From positions 620,001-684,000 of the forward strand of contig NZ_JAHBAY010000001.1 in assembly GCF_018499875.1 (NCBI RefSeq): a stretch of DNA of 64,000 bases, read 5' to 3'. Below are positions 8,132 through 25,325 of this stretch, one piece after another (the first letter of the stretch is position 1; each line of letters opens with the position of its first letter). Under the pieces are notes generated by a model. It did no database searches, had not been told where the DNA came from, and saw only the letters and a list, made by a program, of their open reading frames with translations. The DNA is from Kineosporia corallincola. GTDB lineage: Bacteria > Actinomycetota > Actinomycetes > Actinomycetales > Kineosporiaceae. The position numbers and the translations under genes were made by a program.

Positions 8132-9855
8132 CCGACGAAACGGAACGCACCAGCCCGACGGAAGAGACAGGACAGACCGTGCAGGCGCACAGGCGCGAAT
8201 CCGATCGGAAGCCGGTCTCTCGCTGGCAGCAGATGTGGCAGCCCCGGCTCTGGGGGGTGCACGGTCGCATCGCCGCGGCCCTGGCGGTCGTGGTCGCCCT
8301 GCTGATGGCCGTGGTCTCGGCGTCGGTGGTGGTGCTGCTGGAGACCCGGCAGTCGCAGCGTGAGGTGGTGCGCGACTACTACGAGGGGCTGCGGTCGTCA
8401 CAGAACTATTTCATCGCGATGCTCGACTCGGAGACCGCCATCCGGGGGTACGCGCTCACGCACGACCCGTCGGCCCTGGACCCGCTCAACGACTCCGGCC
8501 AGCCCTGGGCCCACCCGATCTCCAGCTCGCTGGCCGACGTGCTGCCCGACACCGCGGCGCTCCCGGCGATGCGCGACGCCGAGGAGGCCGCCGAGGCATG
8601 GTACGCGGACTGGGCCGAACCGACGATCCGGAGCATCGACGACGGCGCCGAGCTCACCACGGACGATTTCAACGACGGCCGTAAGCTTTTCGACTCCTTC
8701 CGCACCGAGTACAACGAGTACATCAACACCCTGCGCCCCGAGCGCGAGGCCGCGGCACACCACCTGGCCGAGGTGACCAACCTGGGCTTCGCGATCGGCG
8801 TGCTCAGCGCGATCATCTGCCTGGTCGCCGGGCTGGTGCTGTGGCGCCTGATGCGGCGCTGGGTGAGCAACCCGGCCACACACCTGGCCGGCGAGGCCCG
8901 CATCGTGGCCGACGGCGAGCTCGACCACAAGGTGATCGGCCAGGGCCCGCCGGAGTTCGTGCAGCTCGGTGACGACGTCGAGCTGATGCGGCAGAGGCTG
9001 GTGGCCGAGATCGACCAGGCCGACCAGGCCCGGCGCGAGGTGATCCGGGCCCGGGCGGTCCTGGAGGAGCAGACCCAGGAGCTCCAGCGGTCCAACCGCG
9101 AGCTCGAGCAGTTCGCCTACGTCGCCTCGCACGACCTCCAGGAGCCGCTGCGCAAGGTGGCCAGTTTCTGCCAGATGCTCCAGCGTCGTTACGGCGGTCA
9201 GCTGGACGACCGGGCCGACCAGTACATCCACTTCGCGGTGGATGGTGCCAAGCGCATGCAGCAGCTGATCAACGACCTGCTGGAGTTCTCCCGGGTGGGC
9301 CGGATCAGCACCCCGGCCTCGGACATCGACCTGTCCGAGTGCCTGGGTGCCGCGCTGCTCAACCTGGAGACGGCCAGGGAGGAGTCCGGGGCGGAGGTGG
9401 ACGCCGACGACCTGCCGGTGGTGCGGGGCGAGGCGCCGCTGCTGACCCAGCTGTTCCAGAACCTGGTCGGCAACGCCATCAAGTTCCGGGCCGGTGCGGC
9501 ACCGCGGATCCGGATCACCTCGCGGCGCGAGGGGGACTTCTGGGAGTTCTCCTGCTCCGACAACGGCATCGGGATCGAGCCGGAGTACGCCGACCGGGTC
9601 TTCCTGATCTTCCAGCGGCTGCACCCCAAGGAGGCCTACGGGGGCACCGGGATCGGCCTGGCCATGTGCAAGAAGATCGTCGAGTACCACGGCGGCAGGA
9701 TCTGGGTGGACGCGGTTCCGGAACAGGTGGGGTCGAAGAGCGGTGAGGGTGACGAGCAGAACGGCCCGGGCACCACGATCCGCTGGACGCTCCCGGTGAC
9801 GGCCGAGCACCTGCGACTGCCGGAGGCCGAGCCGGCCGTCGAGGTGGCCCGATGA
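8128..9855 (+). CDS. CHASE3-HAMP sensor histidine kinase
   Basis: A 575-residue membrane kinase from the GTG overlapping the previous stop (GTGA); an in-frame GTG at 8110 is less likely. Order: basic cytoplasmic tail, membrane span at about 49-70, extracytoplasmic CHASE3-like domain (71-218, SETAIRGYALTHD), second span 219-242, HAMP, coiled coil, HisKA with His335 in YVASHDLQEPL, and HATPase with Asn445/449, DNGIGI (478-483) and GGTGIGLA (505-512). The kinase core resembles phytochrome-type kinases that pair with small Rcp1-like receivers, and such a receiver follows with a four-base overlap. The signal is unknown. Confidence 0.92.
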   Translation: MTDETERTSPTEETGQTVQAHRRESDRKPVSRWQQMWQPRLWGVHGRIAAALAVVVALLMAVVSASVVVLLETRQSQREVVRDYYEGLRSSQNYFIAMLDSETAIRGYALTHDPSALDPLNDSGQPWAHPISSSLADVLPDTAALPAMRDAEEAAEAWYADWAEPTIRSIDDGAELTTDDFNDGRKLFDSFRTEYNEYINTLRPEREAAAHHLAEVTNLGFAIGVLSAIICLVAGLVLWRLMRRWVSNPATHLAGEARIVADGELDHKVIGQGPPEFVQLGDDVELMRQRLVAEIDQADQARREVIRARAVLEEQTQELQRSNRELEQFAYVASHDLQEPLRKVASFCQMLQRRYGGQLDDRADQYIHFAVDGAKRMQQLINDLLEFSRVGRISTPASDIDLSECLGAALLNLETAREESGAEVDADDLPVVRGEAPLLTQLFQNLVGNAIKFRAGAAPRIRITSRREGDFWEFSCSDNGIGIEPEYADRVFLIFQRLHPKEAYGGTGIGLAMCKKIVEYHGGRIWVDAVPEQVGSKSGEGDEQNGPGTTIRWTLPVTAEHLRLPEAEPAVEVAR

Positions 9856-10274
9856 TCGCGGTGCTGCTGGTCGAAGACGATCCGGGCGACGTGATGATGA
9901 CCCGGGAGGCGCTGGAGGAGACCGGCGTCACCAGCCGCCTGAACGTGGTCGGCGACGGTGCGGAGGCCCTGGACTTCCTCTACCGGCGGGAGCCGTACAC
10001 CGACGCGCAGCCGCCCGACCTGATCCTGCTCGACCTGAACCTGCCCAAGATGAACGGCCGCGACGTGCTGGCCCAGGTCAAGGAGGACCCGGACCTGCGG
10101 CACATCCCGGTGGTGGTGCTGACCACCTCGGAGGCCGAGGAAGACGTGCTGCGCAGCTATGACCTGCATGCCAACGCCTACGTGACCAAGCCGGTGGACT
10201 TCGAGCGGTTCGTGGCCGTGGTGCGGCACATCGACGACTTCTTCGTGAGCATCGTGCGCCTGCCCCGCCGGTGA
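9852..10274 (+). CDS. Single-domain response regulator (Rcp1-like)
   Basis: A 140-residue stand-alone receiver with no output domain. It has acidic residues Asp9/Asp10 in LLVEDDPGD, phospho-acceptor Asp61 in LILLDLNLPKMNG, the TTS switch at 91-93 and Lys113 in VTKPVDF. The loop after NVVGDGAEALDFL is typical of Rcp1 partners of phytochrome-like kinases. It most likely takes phosphate from the kinase whose gene overlaps it (ATGA) and may shuttle it to the receiver-phosphatase. That relay is inference from gene order. Confidence 0.92.
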   Translation: MIAVLLVEDDPGDVMMTREALEETGVTSRLNVVGDGAEALDFLYRREPYTDAQPPDLILLDLNLPKMNGRDVLAQVKEDPDLRHIPVVVLTTSEAEEDVLRSYDLHANAYVTKPVDFERFVAVVRHIDDFFVSIVRLPRR

Positions 10275-10277
10275 ATT

Positions 10278-10306
10278 TTGTTTCCGGGGGCCGACGCGGT
10301 TAGTCT
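10278..10306 (+). promoter_or_regulatory. Promoter of rplJ-rplL
   Basis: TTGTTT (10278-10283), a 17-base spacer and TAGTCT (10301-10306) match a vegetative actinobacterial promoter. Transcription would start near 10313, where the L10 leader begins. A TTGACA overlaps the -10 at 10306-10311 but has no partner downstream. Confidence 0.55.
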
Positions 10307-10313
10307 TGACACA

Positions 10314-10464
10314 GCCAAAGATCGCCGGTCGCCGTCCTCGTCAGGGGGCGGCCGAAGGTCCCGCATTTCGTGGGCGACCTGCGTAGGTGTTCGGTCAGGC
10401 ATTGACCTCTCCTGCCCTCGTGGCAGGTGACTTCCAACGCCCCGTGCATCTGCGCGGGGCGTTT
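10314..10464 (+). promoter_or_regulatory. Ribosomal protein L10 leader
   Basis: The leader begins with CCAAAGATCGCCGGTCG and contains GACCTGCGTAGGTG, both features of the actinobacterial L10 leader that L10(L12)4 binds for autoregulation. Two hairpins follow: CCTGCC/GGCAGG (10411-10427) and a 9-bp AACGCCCCG/CGGGGCGTT stem (10436-10463) with a short T-run. The last is a candidate attenuator before rplJ. Confidence 0.75.
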
Positions 10465-10513
10465 CGCACTTCTGGGGCCGTGAGCACACCGGTTACGGAA
10501 GTGAAGGAGTCCC

Positions 10514-11074
10514 ATGGCACGGGCAGACAAGGCTGCGACGATCGCAGAACTCACCGAGAAGTTCCGCGGTTCCAACGCCGCGGTCCTGACCGAGTACCGA
10601 GGACTGACCGTCTCCCAGCTCACCCAGCTGCGTAAGAGCATCGCGGAGCACGCGACCTACACGGTCACCAAGAACACGCTGACGAAGCTGGCGGCGCAGA
10701 ACGCCGGCGTCACGGCGTTCGACGGCGAGCTGGCCGGTCCGAGCGCGGTCGCGTTCGTCACCGGTGACGCGGTCGAGGTGGCCAAGAGCCTGCGCGACTT
10801 CTCGAAGGCGAACCCGGCTCTCGTCGTCAAGGGCGGTTTCCTCGACGGCAACCCGCTGACCGCCGACGAGGTCCGCAAGCTGGCCGACCTGGAGTCCCGC
10901 GAGGTCCTGCTGGCCAAGATGGCCGGCGCGATGAAGGCGTCCCTCACCAAGGCCGCCGTCCTCTTCCAGGCCCCGCTGTCCAAGACGGTTCGCACCGTCG
11001 AGGCGCTGCGGGAGAAGCAGGCCGCCGGAGCTCCGGCAGCCGAGGGCGAGACCAGCGAGACCGTGGAGGCCTGA
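10514..11074 (+). CDS. rplJ: 50S ribosomal protein L10 (uL10)
   Basis: A 186-residue L10, the base of the L7/L12 stalk that recruits translation GTPases. The rRNA-binding N-terminal domain ([19 protein letters not shown]) and the C-terminal helix that holds L12 dimers are present, with an Ala/Glu-rich tail. The start is an ATG after AAGGAG. It is preceded by its own promoter and leader, separating it from the upstream signalling operon, and is followed by rplL. Confidence 0.97.
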   Translation: MARADKAATIAELTEKFRGSNAAVLTEYRGLTVSQLTQLRKSIAEHATYTVTKNTLTKLAAQNAGVTAFDGELAGPSAVAFVTGDAVEVAKSLRDFSKANPALVVKGGFLDGNPLTADEVRKLADLESREVLLAKMAGAMKASLTKAAVLFQAPLSKTVRTVEALREKQAAGAPAAEGETSETVEA

Positions 11075-11197
11075 CCTCAGGTCAGTCCCGTACCACTCAG
11101 AACCACACGGATCCTGCGGGGCAGGTTCGCAGGTCCGATTCTCCAGACCTCGTTGCGCAGCCAGACTCGCAACGCAGTACCGAAAGGGAAAGCCATC

Positions 11198-11584
11198 ATG
11201 GCGAAGCTCAGCACCGACGAACTGCTCGACGCCTTCAAGGAACTGACCCTGATCGAGCTCTCCGAGTTCGTGAAGGCCTTCGAGGAGACCTTCGACGTCA
11301 CCGCTGCCGCCCCGGTCGCCGTGGCCGCCGCTGCCGGTGGCGCGGGCGCCGCTGCCGAGGCCGTCGAGGAGAAGGACGAGTTCGACGTCATCCTCGAGTC
11401 CGCCGGTGACAAGAAGATCCAGGTCATCAAGGAGGTCCGTGGCCTCACGTCGCTGGGCCTCAAGGAGGCCAAGGACCTCGTGGACGGCGCCCCGAAGCCC
11501 GTCCTCGAGAAGGTCGCCAAGGACGCCGCGGAGAAGGCCAAGGCTGCCCTCGAGGGCGCCGGCGCCACCGTCACCCTCAAGTGA
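11198..11584 (+). CDS. rplL: 50S ribosomal protein L7/L12 (bL12)
   Basis: A 128-residue L12: N-terminal dimerisation helices ([20 protein letters not shown]), an Ala/Gly-rich hinge (about 37-55) and the globular C-terminal domain with the factor-binding KVIKEVR-like segment and [16 protein letters not shown] chose the ATG at 11198, which has an AAAGGGAAA site; the frame is open upstream but the residues there are not L12-like. It ends the operon and a terminator hairpin follows. Confidence 0.97.
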   Translation: MAKLSTDELLDAFKELTLIELSEFVKAFEETFDVTAAAPVAVAAAAGGAGAAAEAVEEKDEFDVILESAGDKKIQVIKEVRGLTSLGLKEAKDLVDGAPKPVLEKVAKDAAEKAKAALEGAGATVTLK

Positions 11585-11617
11585 CCTCCGCCCGGCGCTA
11601 GCCGGGTAGCACATCGG

Positions 11618-11652
11618 TTCCCCGTACCGCCCCGGCGGTGCGGGGAATCTTT
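11618..11652 (+). terminator. Terminator after rplL
   Basis: TTCCCCGTACCGCC (11618-11631) pairs with GGCGGTGCGGGGAA (11634-11647) with one G-U pair, followed by TCTTT. It separates rplJL from rpoBC. Confidence 0.75.
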
Positions 11653-12134
11653 GGTTTGGGATGATTCACACCGCTTCGGGCGGCTCCCGGCGTGCGTCGT
11701 CCGGCGATCTGCGCGATCATGGTCCGCATCGTCCGAACGGCCGGGTACCTGGGTCGTTACTCCGGACGATGCGTGTCTGTACTGCTTGTCACCGGCAAGT
11801 GGGACGGGAAGTCGGCGCAAAGTCCGCGCACCGGTCGCCGGAATGTGGCGGCGCGTGGGGTTGACGCTGGTCTGAGCGCTTGTCATGCTCTTTCTGCAAG
11901 CACCGCTGGAGAGCATGAACATGCAGGTGAGATGGGCCGTGTCCGTCTCTGCCGTAGGCTCTGCACCGGCGTCGTGCCGAGGAGCCAGAACCGGCTGAAA
12001 TTGCCGGGTAGACAGTCCTGGCCTTTTACGAGTACGGTGAGCCTTTGCGCTGACCTCTGCCCTCCACGCGTCCATTCGCGGGAGATTTCAGAGGGCGCGC
12101 ACGTTACGCCCGCAGGCCCGTGGAAGGACCCCTC
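11653..12134 (+). other. Long rpoB leader and promoter region
   Basis: About 480 bases without a supported gene. Besides the promoter candidate at 11861-11889, a second -10-like TAGGCT lies at 11955-11960. Open frames here lack coding character and run into rpoB out of register. A long, multi-promoter rpoB leader is usual in actinomycetes. Confidence 0.5.
11861..11889 (+). promoter_or_regulatory. Candidate rpoB promoter
   Basis: TTGACG (11861-11866), a 17-base spacer and CATGCT (11884-11889). The -35 is strong and the -10 is moderate. It would give a leader of about 240 bases before rpoB. Confidence 0.45.
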
Positions 12135-15611
<3,477 letters not shown>

Positions 15612-15624
15612 TCCGGTTGAGGAC

Positions 15625-15648
15625 GGCCGCGCCGTGAGGCGCGGCCGG
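15625..15648 (+). terminator. Hairpin between rpoB and rpoC (possible attenuator)
   Basis: CGGCCGCGCC (15625-15634) and GGCGCGGCCG (15639-15648) form a perfect 10-bp stem with a GTGA loop. No T-run follows, so it may be an mRNA processing site or attenuator rather than a full stop. Confidence 0.45.
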
Positions 15649-15719
15649 CCCCCGGCTCATCACGGGCCTTAGAGCACGGTCAGTAAACAAAGAACCACCC
15701 AGGAGAAAGCAGGCACGTC

Positions 15720-19595
<3,876 letters not shown>

Positions 19596-19629
19596 GGTAT
19601 TCGAGTTCTGTGATGTGTCCCGAGCGGCT

Positions 19630-19670
19630 CCGCGTACCGGCCTCGCCAGAGGAACAAAACCGGTACGCGG
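19630..19670 (+). terminator. Terminator-like hairpin after rpoC
   Basis: CCGCGTACCGG (19630-19640) and CCGGTACGCGG (19660-19670) pair perfectly over 11 bp with a 19-base loop, followed by GGCCGTTTGG. It lies 34 bases after the rpoC stop. Confidence 0.55.
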
Positions 19671-19776
19671 GGCCGTTTGGGCTCTCAGAGATCGAACGAC
19701 ACCGGTGTCCGGCCGGGGCCGTTCGAGTGAGATCTGTGACGGCAGGGGAGAAGCCCCTGACCCATGTGCGGGCCGT

Positions 19777-19806
19777 TTTGACGCTCGTGCTGGCCAGCGG
19801 GTAGCC
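19777..19806 (+). promoter_or_regulatory. Promoter of the str operon (rpsL-rpsG-fusA-tuf)
   Basis: TTGACG (19777-19782), an 18-base spacer and TAGCCT (19801-19806) are a good vegetative-promoter match. The transcript would have a leader of about 250 bases before rpsL. I see no gene in that leader. Confidence 0.6.
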
Positions 19807-20060
19807 TCACAGTTCGTGCCCGAGTTCTCTCGGGCTGCCGCGCGTGCCCTCCTGACGGTCCGGAAGCTGTCAGCGTGCAGTACGCGAGCGAAGCTCCCCA
19901 CCCTGCGGGACGTCGCCGGGGTAGTTCGCGAAAGCGCGACACACCCGAGCGCGGGGTACGGCCAGCAGTGGCTGTGAGCGACGATCCGGACAACGGCAAC
20001 ACCAGCACCACCAGCAAGTCAGGTAGAGCAGCACAAGCGAGCAGAGAGTTCGGAGAACCG

Positions 20061-20435
20061 GTGCCCACGATCCAGCAGCTGGTCCGAAAGGGCCGGCAGG
20101 ACAAGGTCAGCAAGACCAAGACCCCTGCTCTCAAGGGCAGCCCCCAGCGCCGTGGTGTGTGCACGCGTGTGTACACCACCACGCCGAAGAAGCCGAACTC
20201 CGCTCTGCGTAAGGTCGCTCGTGTGAAGCTGACCTCCCAGATCGAGGTCACGGCGTACATCCCGGGTGTCGGCCACAACCTCCAGGAGCACTCGATCGTG
20301 CTCGTGCGTGGCGGTCGTGTGAAGGACCTCCCCGGCGTCCGCTACAAGATCATTCGCGGTTCGCTCGACACCCAGGGTGTGAAGAACCGTAAGCAGGCTC
20401 GTAGCCGTTACGGCGCGAAGAAGGAGAAGAGCTAA
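20061..20435 (+). CDS. rpsL: 30S ribosomal protein S12 (uS12)
   Basis: A 124-residue S12 at the decoding centre. I chose the GTG at 20061 ([11 protein letters not shown]), behind CGGAGAA; the frame is open for 62 codons upstream without S12 homology. Lys43 in [10 protein letters not shown] and Lys88 in GGRVKDLPG are the streptomycin-sensitive wild-type residues. The stop overlaps the rpsG start (TAATG). Confidence 0.97.
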   Translation: MPTIQQLVRKGRQDKVSKTKTPALKGSPQRRGVCTRVYTTTPKKPNSALRKVARVKLTSQIEVTAYIPGVGHNLQEHSIVLVRGGRVKDLPGVRYKIIRGSLDTQGVKNRKQARSRYGAKKEKS

Positions 20436-20905
20436 TGCCCCGCAAGGGCCCGGCCCCCAAGCGGCCGCTCGTCATCGACCCCGTTTACGGCTCGCCGCTG
20501 GTCACGCAGCTGGTGAACAAGATCCTGCTGGACGGCAAGAAGTCCACCGCCGAGCGGATCGTCTACGAAGCGCTTGAGGGCTGCCGCGACAAGACCGGTA
20601 ACGACCCGGTCATCACGCTGAAGCGCGCGCTGGACAACGTGAAGCCGAGCCTCGAGGTCCGCAGCCGCCGCGTCGGTGGCGCGACCTACCAGGTCCCGGT
20701 CGAGGTCAAGGCCGGCCGTTCCACCACGCTGGCCCTGCGCTGGCTCGTCAGCTACTCCCGGGCCCGCCGGGAAAAGACGATGACGGACCGCCTCATGAAC
20801 GAGATCCTGGACGCGAGCAACGGGCTCGGTGCAGCGGTCAAGCGCCGTGAGGACACGCACAAGATGGCCGAGTCGAACCGCGCGTTCGCTCACTACCGCT
20901 GGTAA
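20435..20905 (+). CDS. rpsG: 30S ribosomal protein S7 (uS7)
   Basis: A 156-residue S7, the main organiser of the 30S head and close to the E-site tRNA. It begins [11 protein letters not shown] and has the conserved core [21 protein letters not shown] and [14 protein letters not shown]. The ATG shares a base with the rpsL stop, so the two are translationally coupled. A 135-base gap with no strong terminator leads to fusA. Confidence 0.97.
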   Translation: MPRKGPAPKRPLVIDPVYGSPLVTQLVNKILLDGKKSTAERIVYEALEGCRDKTGNDPVITLKRALDNVKPSLEVRSRRVGGATYQVPVEVKAGRSTTLALRWLVSYSRARREKTMTDRLMNEILDASNGLGAAVKRREDTHKMAESNRAFAHYRW

Positions 20906-21040
20906 TTCAGCAGGTAGTCACCTACCCACCACTGCGGCCGCCGCGACCCGGCGGCCACAGTGGCGCCGGGGAATCCCGGCAGTACGGCACTGCGGGTATT
21001 TCCCCCCTGGAACTGAAACCTCATGAGAGAGGCGATCGGC

Positions 21041-23143
21041 GTGGCACAAGACGTGCTGACGGACCTCAACAAGGTCCGCAACATCGGCATCATGGCTCAC
21101 ATCGACGCCGGCAAGACCACCACCACTGAGCGGATCCTGTTCTACACCGGGATCAACTACAAGATCGGTGAGGTCCACGACGGCGCCGCCACGATGGACT
21201 GGATGGAGCAGGAGCAGGAGCGTGGCATCACCATCACCTCCGCTGCCACCACCTGCTTCTGGGAAGGCAACCAGATCAACCTGATCGACACCCCCGGGCA
21301 CGTCGACTTCACCGTCGAGGTCGAGCGCAACCTGCGCGTCCTCGACGGCGCGGTCGCGGTGTTCGACGGCAAGGAGGGTGTCGAGCCGCAGTCCGAGACG
21401 GTCTGGCGGCAGGCTGACAAGTACGACGTCCCCCGTATCTGCTTCGTCAACAAGATGGACAAGCTGGGCGCGGACTTCTACTTCACGGTCCAGACGATCA
21501 TCGACCGCCTCGGGGCCAAGCCGCTGGTCGTCCAGCTGCCGATCGGCGCCGAGTCGGACTTCACCGGTGTCATCGACCTGATCTACATGCGTGCACTCAC
21601 CTGGCGTGGCGACACGGGCAAGGGCGAGGCGTACGAGATCGAGGAGATCCCGGCCGACCTTCAGGAGAAGGCCGAGGAGTGGCGCCAGAAGCTGCTCGAG
21701 ACGGTCGCCGAGTCCGACGAGGCGCTGCTCGAGAAGTTCTTCGGTGGCGAGGAGCTCACGCCCGAGGAGATCAAGGGCGCGATCCGTAAGCTCACCATCG
21801 CGAGCGAGGTCAACCCGGTCCTGTGCGGCTCGGCGTTCAAGAACAAGGGCGTTCAGCCCATGCTCGACGCCGTGATCGACTACCTCCCGACCCCGCTGGA
21901 CGTTCCCGACGTCGAGGGCCACGCGCCCAACGACGAAGAGACCGTCATCACGCGTGCGGCCAACAACGAGGCCCCGTTCTCCGCCCTGGCGTTCAAGATC
22001 GCGGCGCACCCGTTCTTCGGGAAGCTGACCTACATCCGGGTCTACTCCGGCAAGGTGGCCAGCGGCGCCCAGGTCGTGAACTCGACCAAGGGCAAGAAGG
22101 AGCGCATCGGGAAGATCTTCCAGATGCACTCCAACAAGGAGAACCCGGTCGACGAGGCGGCTGCCGGCCACATCTACGCCGTCATCGGTCTGAAGGACAC
22201 CACGACCGGTGAGACCCTGTCGGACCCGACGAACCCCATCGTCCTCGAGTCGATGACGTTCCCGGAGCCGGTCATCTCGGTCGCCATCGAGCCGAAGACC
22301 AAGGGTGACCAGGAGAAGCTGGGCACCGCGATCCAGAAGCTCGCCGAGGAGGACCCGACTTTCCAGGTCCGCCAGGACGAGGAGACGGGTCAGACGATCA
22401 TCGCCGGCATGGGCGAGCTCCACCTGGACATCCTGGTGGACCGCATGCGCCGCGAGTTCAAGGTCGAGGCCAACGTCGGCAAGCCGCAGGTGGCCTACCG
22501 CGAGACCATCCGCAAGGCCGTGGTCAAGCTCGACTACACCCACAAGAAGCAGACCGGTGGGTCGGGTCAGTACGCCAAGGTCCAGGTGACCATCGAGCCG
22601 CTGGACACGTCCGAGGGCGTGTTCTACGAGTTCGAGAACAAGGTCACCGGTGGTCGCGTCCCGCGCGAGTACATTCCGAGTGTGGACGCCGGTATCCAGG
22701 ACGCCATGCAGTTCGGCATCCTGGCGGGCTACCCGCTGGTCGGGATCAAGGCGATCCTGCTCGACGGTGCGGCGCACGACGTCGACTCGTCCGAGATGGC
22801 GTTCAAGATCGCCGGCTCGATGGTGCTGAAGGAGGCTGCCCGCAAGGCCAGCCCCGTGCTCCTCGAGCCGATGATGGCCGTCGAGGTCCGCACGCCGATG
22901 GAGTACATGGGCGACGTCATCGGCGACCTGAACTCCCGCCGTGGCCAGATCCAGGCCATGGAGGACGTCAGCGGTGCCAAGGTCGTGAAGGCCGCGGTTC
23001 CGCTGTCGGAGATGTTCGGTTACGTGGGTGACCTGCGCAGCAAGACGCAGGGACGTGCCGTGTACACCATGCAGTTCGACTCCTACGCAGAGGTTCCCCG
23101 GAACGTTGCGGAAGAGATCATCAAGAAGGTTCGCGGCGAGTAA
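21041..23143 (+). CDS. fusA: Elongation factor G
   Basis: A 700-residue EF-G that drives translocation with GTP. The P-loop [12 protein letters not shown], the switch II region [22 protein letters not shown] and domains II-V (ending [23 protein letters not shown]) are complete. I chose the GTG at 21041 ([14 protein letters not shown]) because GAGAGG lies upstream and it matches known N-termini. An ATG at 21023 would add six residues and lacks a clear site. tuf follows after 62 bases. Confidence 0.96.
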   Translation: MAQDVLTDLNKVRNIGIMAHIDAGKTTTTERILFYTGINYKIGEVHDGAATMDWMEQEQERGITITSAATTCFWEGNQINLIDTPGHVDFTVEVERNLRVLDGAVAVFDGKEGVEPQSETVWRQADKYDVPRICFVNKMDKLGADFYFTVQTIIDRLGAKPLVVQLPIGAESDFTGVIDLIYMRALTWRGDTGKGEAYEIEEIPADLQEKAEEWRQKLLETVAESDEALLEKFFGGEELTPEEIKGAIRKLTIASEVNPVLCGSAFKNKGVQPMLDAVIDYLPTPLDVPDVEGHAPNDEETVITRAANNEAPFSALAFKIAAHPFFGKLTYIRVYSGKVASGAQVVNSTKGKKERIGKIFQMHSNKENPVDEAAAGHIYAVIGLKDTTTGETLSDPTNPIVLESMTFPEPVISVAIEPKTKGDQEKLGTAIQKLAEEDPTFQVRQDEETGQTIIAGMGELHLDILVDRMRREFKVEANVGKPQVAYRETIRKAVVKLDYTHKKQTGGSGQYAKVQVTIEPLDTSEGVFYEFENKVTGGRVPREYIPSVDAGIQDAMQFGILAGYPLVGIKAILLDGAAHDVDSSEMAFKIAGSMVLKEAARKASPVLLEPMMAVEVRTPMEYMGDVIGDLNSRRGQIQAMEDVSGAKVVKAAVPLSEMFGYVGDLRSKTQGRAVYTMQFDSYAEVPRNVAEEIIKKVRGE

Positions 23144-23205
23144 TCGCGCCACCAGCATCCCGTCGAACCCCAGACAGATAACAACCCGTCCGACAGGAGG
23201 ACCCC

Positions 23206-24402
23206 GTGGCGAAGGCGAAGTTCGAGCGGACTAAGCCGCACGTCAACATCGGCACCATTGGTCACATTGACCACGGTAAGACGACGCTGACTGCTGCGAT
23301 CAGCAAGGTTCTGCACGGCAAGTACCCGGAGCTGAACCCGGACACCCAGGCGTTCGACCAGATCGACAAGGCGCCCGAAGAGCGTCAGCGTGGTATCACG
23401 ATCTCGATCGCTCACATCGAGTACCAGACCGAGACGCGTCACTACGCGCACGTCGACTGCCCGGGTCACGCCGACTACATCAAGAACATGATCACCGGTG
23501 CGGCCCAGATGGACGGCGCCATCCTCGTGGTGGCGGCGACCGACGGCCCCATGCCGCAGACCCGTGAGCACGTGCTGCTCGCGCGTCAGGTCGGTGTGCC
23601 CTACATCGTCGTGGCCCTGAACAAGTCCGACATGGTGGACGACCCGGAGATCATGGAGCTCGTCGAGCTCGAGGTCCGGGAGCTGCTCTCCTCGTACAAC
23701 TTCCCGGGTGACGACCTGCCGGTCGTCCAGGTCTCCGCGCTGAAGGCGCTGGAGGGCGACCCGGAGTGGTCCGAGAAGCTGCTCGAGCTGATGGCCGCCG
23801 TGGACGAGTCGATCCCGGAGCCGCAGCGCGACACCGAGAAGCCGTTCCTGATGCCGATCGAAGACGTCTTCACGATCACCGGTCGTGGCACCGTCGTCAC
23901 CGGCAAGGTGGAGCGCGGCGTGCTCAAGACCAACGAGACCGTCGAGATCGTCGGTATCAAGGACAAGAGCACCACGACCACGGTCACCGCCATCGAGATG
24001 TTCCGCAAGACTCTCGACGAGGCCATGGCCGGCGAGAACTGCGGTCTGCTCCTGCGTGGTATCAAGCGCGAGGACGTCGAGCGCGGCCAGGTCGTCGTGA
24101 AGCCGGGCTCGATCACTCCCCACACGGAGTTCGAGGCCAACGTCTACATCCTGTCCAAGGATGAGGGCGGCCGGCACACGCCGTTCTACGACTCCTACCG
24201 TCCGCAGTTCTACTTCCGGACGACGGACGTCACGGGCGTCGTGAAGCTCCCCGAGGGCACCGAGATGGTCATGCCCGGTGACAACACCGAGATGTCCGTC
24301 TCGCTGATCCAGCCCATCGCCATGGAAGACGGTCTGCTCTTCGCCATCCGTGAGGGTGGCCGGACCGTCGGCTCGGGCCGCGTCACCAAGATCCTCAAGT
24401 AG
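23206..24402 (+). CDS. tuf: Elongation factor Tu
   Basis: A 398-residue EF-Tu that delivers aminoacyl-tRNA to the ribosome. [30 protein letters not shown] and SALKALEG are the nucleotide-binding motifs, and domains II and III are complete up to [15 protein letters not shown]. The start is a GTG behind ACAGGAGGA. It is the last gene of the str operon, followed seven bases later by a strong hairpin, so the S10 operon probably starts separately. Confidence 0.98.
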   Translation: MAKAKFERTKPHVNIGTIGHIDHGKTTLTAAISKVLHGKYPELNPDTQAFDQIDKAPEERQRGITISIAHIEYQTETRHYAHVDCPGHADYIKNMITGAAQMDGAILVVAATDGPMPQTREHVLLARQVGVPYIVVALNKSDMVDDPEIMELVELEVRELLSSYNFPGDDLPVVQVSALKALEGDPEWSEKLLELMAAVDESIPEPQRDTEKPFLMPIEDVFTITGRGTVVTGKVERGVLKTNETVEIVGIKDKSTTTTVTAIEMFRKTLDEAMAGENCGLLLRGIKREDVERGQVVVKPGSITPHTEFEANVYILSKDEGGRHTPFYDSYRPQFYFRTTDVTGVVKLPEGTEMVMPGDNTEMSVSLIQPIAMEDGLLFAIREGGRTVGSGRVTKILK

Positions 24403-24408
24403 TAACCA

Positions 24409-24443
24409 CCAGCGGCGGCAGCCTCTCCGGCTGCCGCCGCTGG
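24409..24443 (+). terminator. Terminator hairpin after tuf
   Basis: A perfect 15-bp stem (24409-24423 with 24429-24443) and a five-base TCTCC loop. There is no T-run, as is common for actinobacterial hairpin terminators. Confidence 0.75.
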
Positions 24444-25002
24444 CGTGCGTCTGGGCCCGCAACGCCGTCTGCGCCATTGTGCCGGGCGTCTCTTTCCAGC
24501 TCCGTCCACCCGACCTCGCGCAAGCGAAAGCGGGGGAGCGGCAAGGGATCACGGGTCCAGTGGTGTGTTCATGTCAGCGTCATGCCGCTCTGATCCGTTC
24601 ACCTCGCGGACCACGATTGGTCAATGACGTCCTGCGTCTGGCACACTGGACAGGTTGCTCGCGCACCGTCGCGTCCGTCGCGCCCTCCGGGGCCCGGATC
24701 GACCGGCACCGGGTAGCCGCCAATGCACCATCGGCCCAGCCCCCTGGTCCTCGTTGAAAACGATGGACGAGTCTGGTCCGCGAACGCGACACGCCCGACC
24801 TCGGGGGTCGGTGTTCGCAAGCACCGCCCCACACGGTTGTGAGCGTCGCAGAAGACGTGGAACACCAAGCACGACCCCGCACCACAGCAGTTAAGGCCCG
24901 GGCCGCACACCACGGCCCGGGTGGACCACAGACAGTGCCGAACGGCAGCAGTACCGGCCGCTCAACGCCTGTCGACCAAGCGAAAGAGAGCGCAACGACG
25001 CC
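24444..25002 (+). other. S10-operon promoter and leader region
   Basis: About 560 bases without a supported gene. A weak promoter candidate is TTGGTC (24617-24622) with CACACT (24642-24647), spacer 19. Two leader hairpins are visible: GTCCTCGTT/AACGATGGAC (24747-24768, one bulged T) and CCCGGGCCG/CGGCCCGGG (24897-24921, seven-base loop). They may serve S10-operon regulation, but no L4-site resemblance is evident to me. Confidence 0.4.
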
Positions 25003-25311
25003 ATGGCGGGACAGAAGATCCGCATCCGGCTGAAGGCCTACGACCACGAGGTCATCGACAGCTCGGCCCGCAAGATCGTCGACACGGTCGTTCGGACTGG
25101 CGCGACGGTCGCGGGCCCGGTGCCGCTGCCGACGGAGAAGAACGTGTTCTGCGTCATCCGTTCGCCGCACAAGTACAAGGACAGCCGCGAGCACTTCGAG
25201 ATGCGCACGCACAAGCGGTTGATCGACATCATCAACCCGACGCCGAAGACGGTGGACTCGCTGATGCGGCTTGACCTGCCGGCCGGCGTGGACATCGAGA
25301 TCAAGCTCTAG
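25003..25311 (+). CDS. rpsJ: 30S ribosomal protein S10 (uS10)
   Basis: A 102-residue S10 of the 30S head, which is also NusE, a partner of NusB and NusG in antitermination. Conserved segments are [14 protein letters not shown], the loop [26 protein letters not shown] and [10 protein letters not shown]. First gene of the S10 operon, after a 560-base leader; rplC follows in 14 bases. Confidence 0.97.
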   Translation: MAGQKIRIRLKAYDHEVIDSSARKIVDTVVRTGATVAGPVPLPTEKNVFCVIRSPHKYKDSREHFEMRTHKRLIDIINPTPKTVDSLMRLDLPAGVDIEIKL

Positions 25312-25325
25312 AAGGACCTCATCTG

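Noticed and set aside
10306-10311. A perfect TTGACA -35 box before rplJ
   Set aside because: No -10 lies 16-19 bases downstream; it overlaps a better -10 (TAGTCT) and the start of the L10 leader.
19875-20060. 62-codon extension of S12
   Set aside because: S12 starts at VPTIQQLV in all relatives; the upstream codons are leader.
24580-25212. Minus-strand frames across the S10 leader and rpsJ
   Set aside because: They overlap rpsJ, have no family signature and fit the gene-free leader better as noise.
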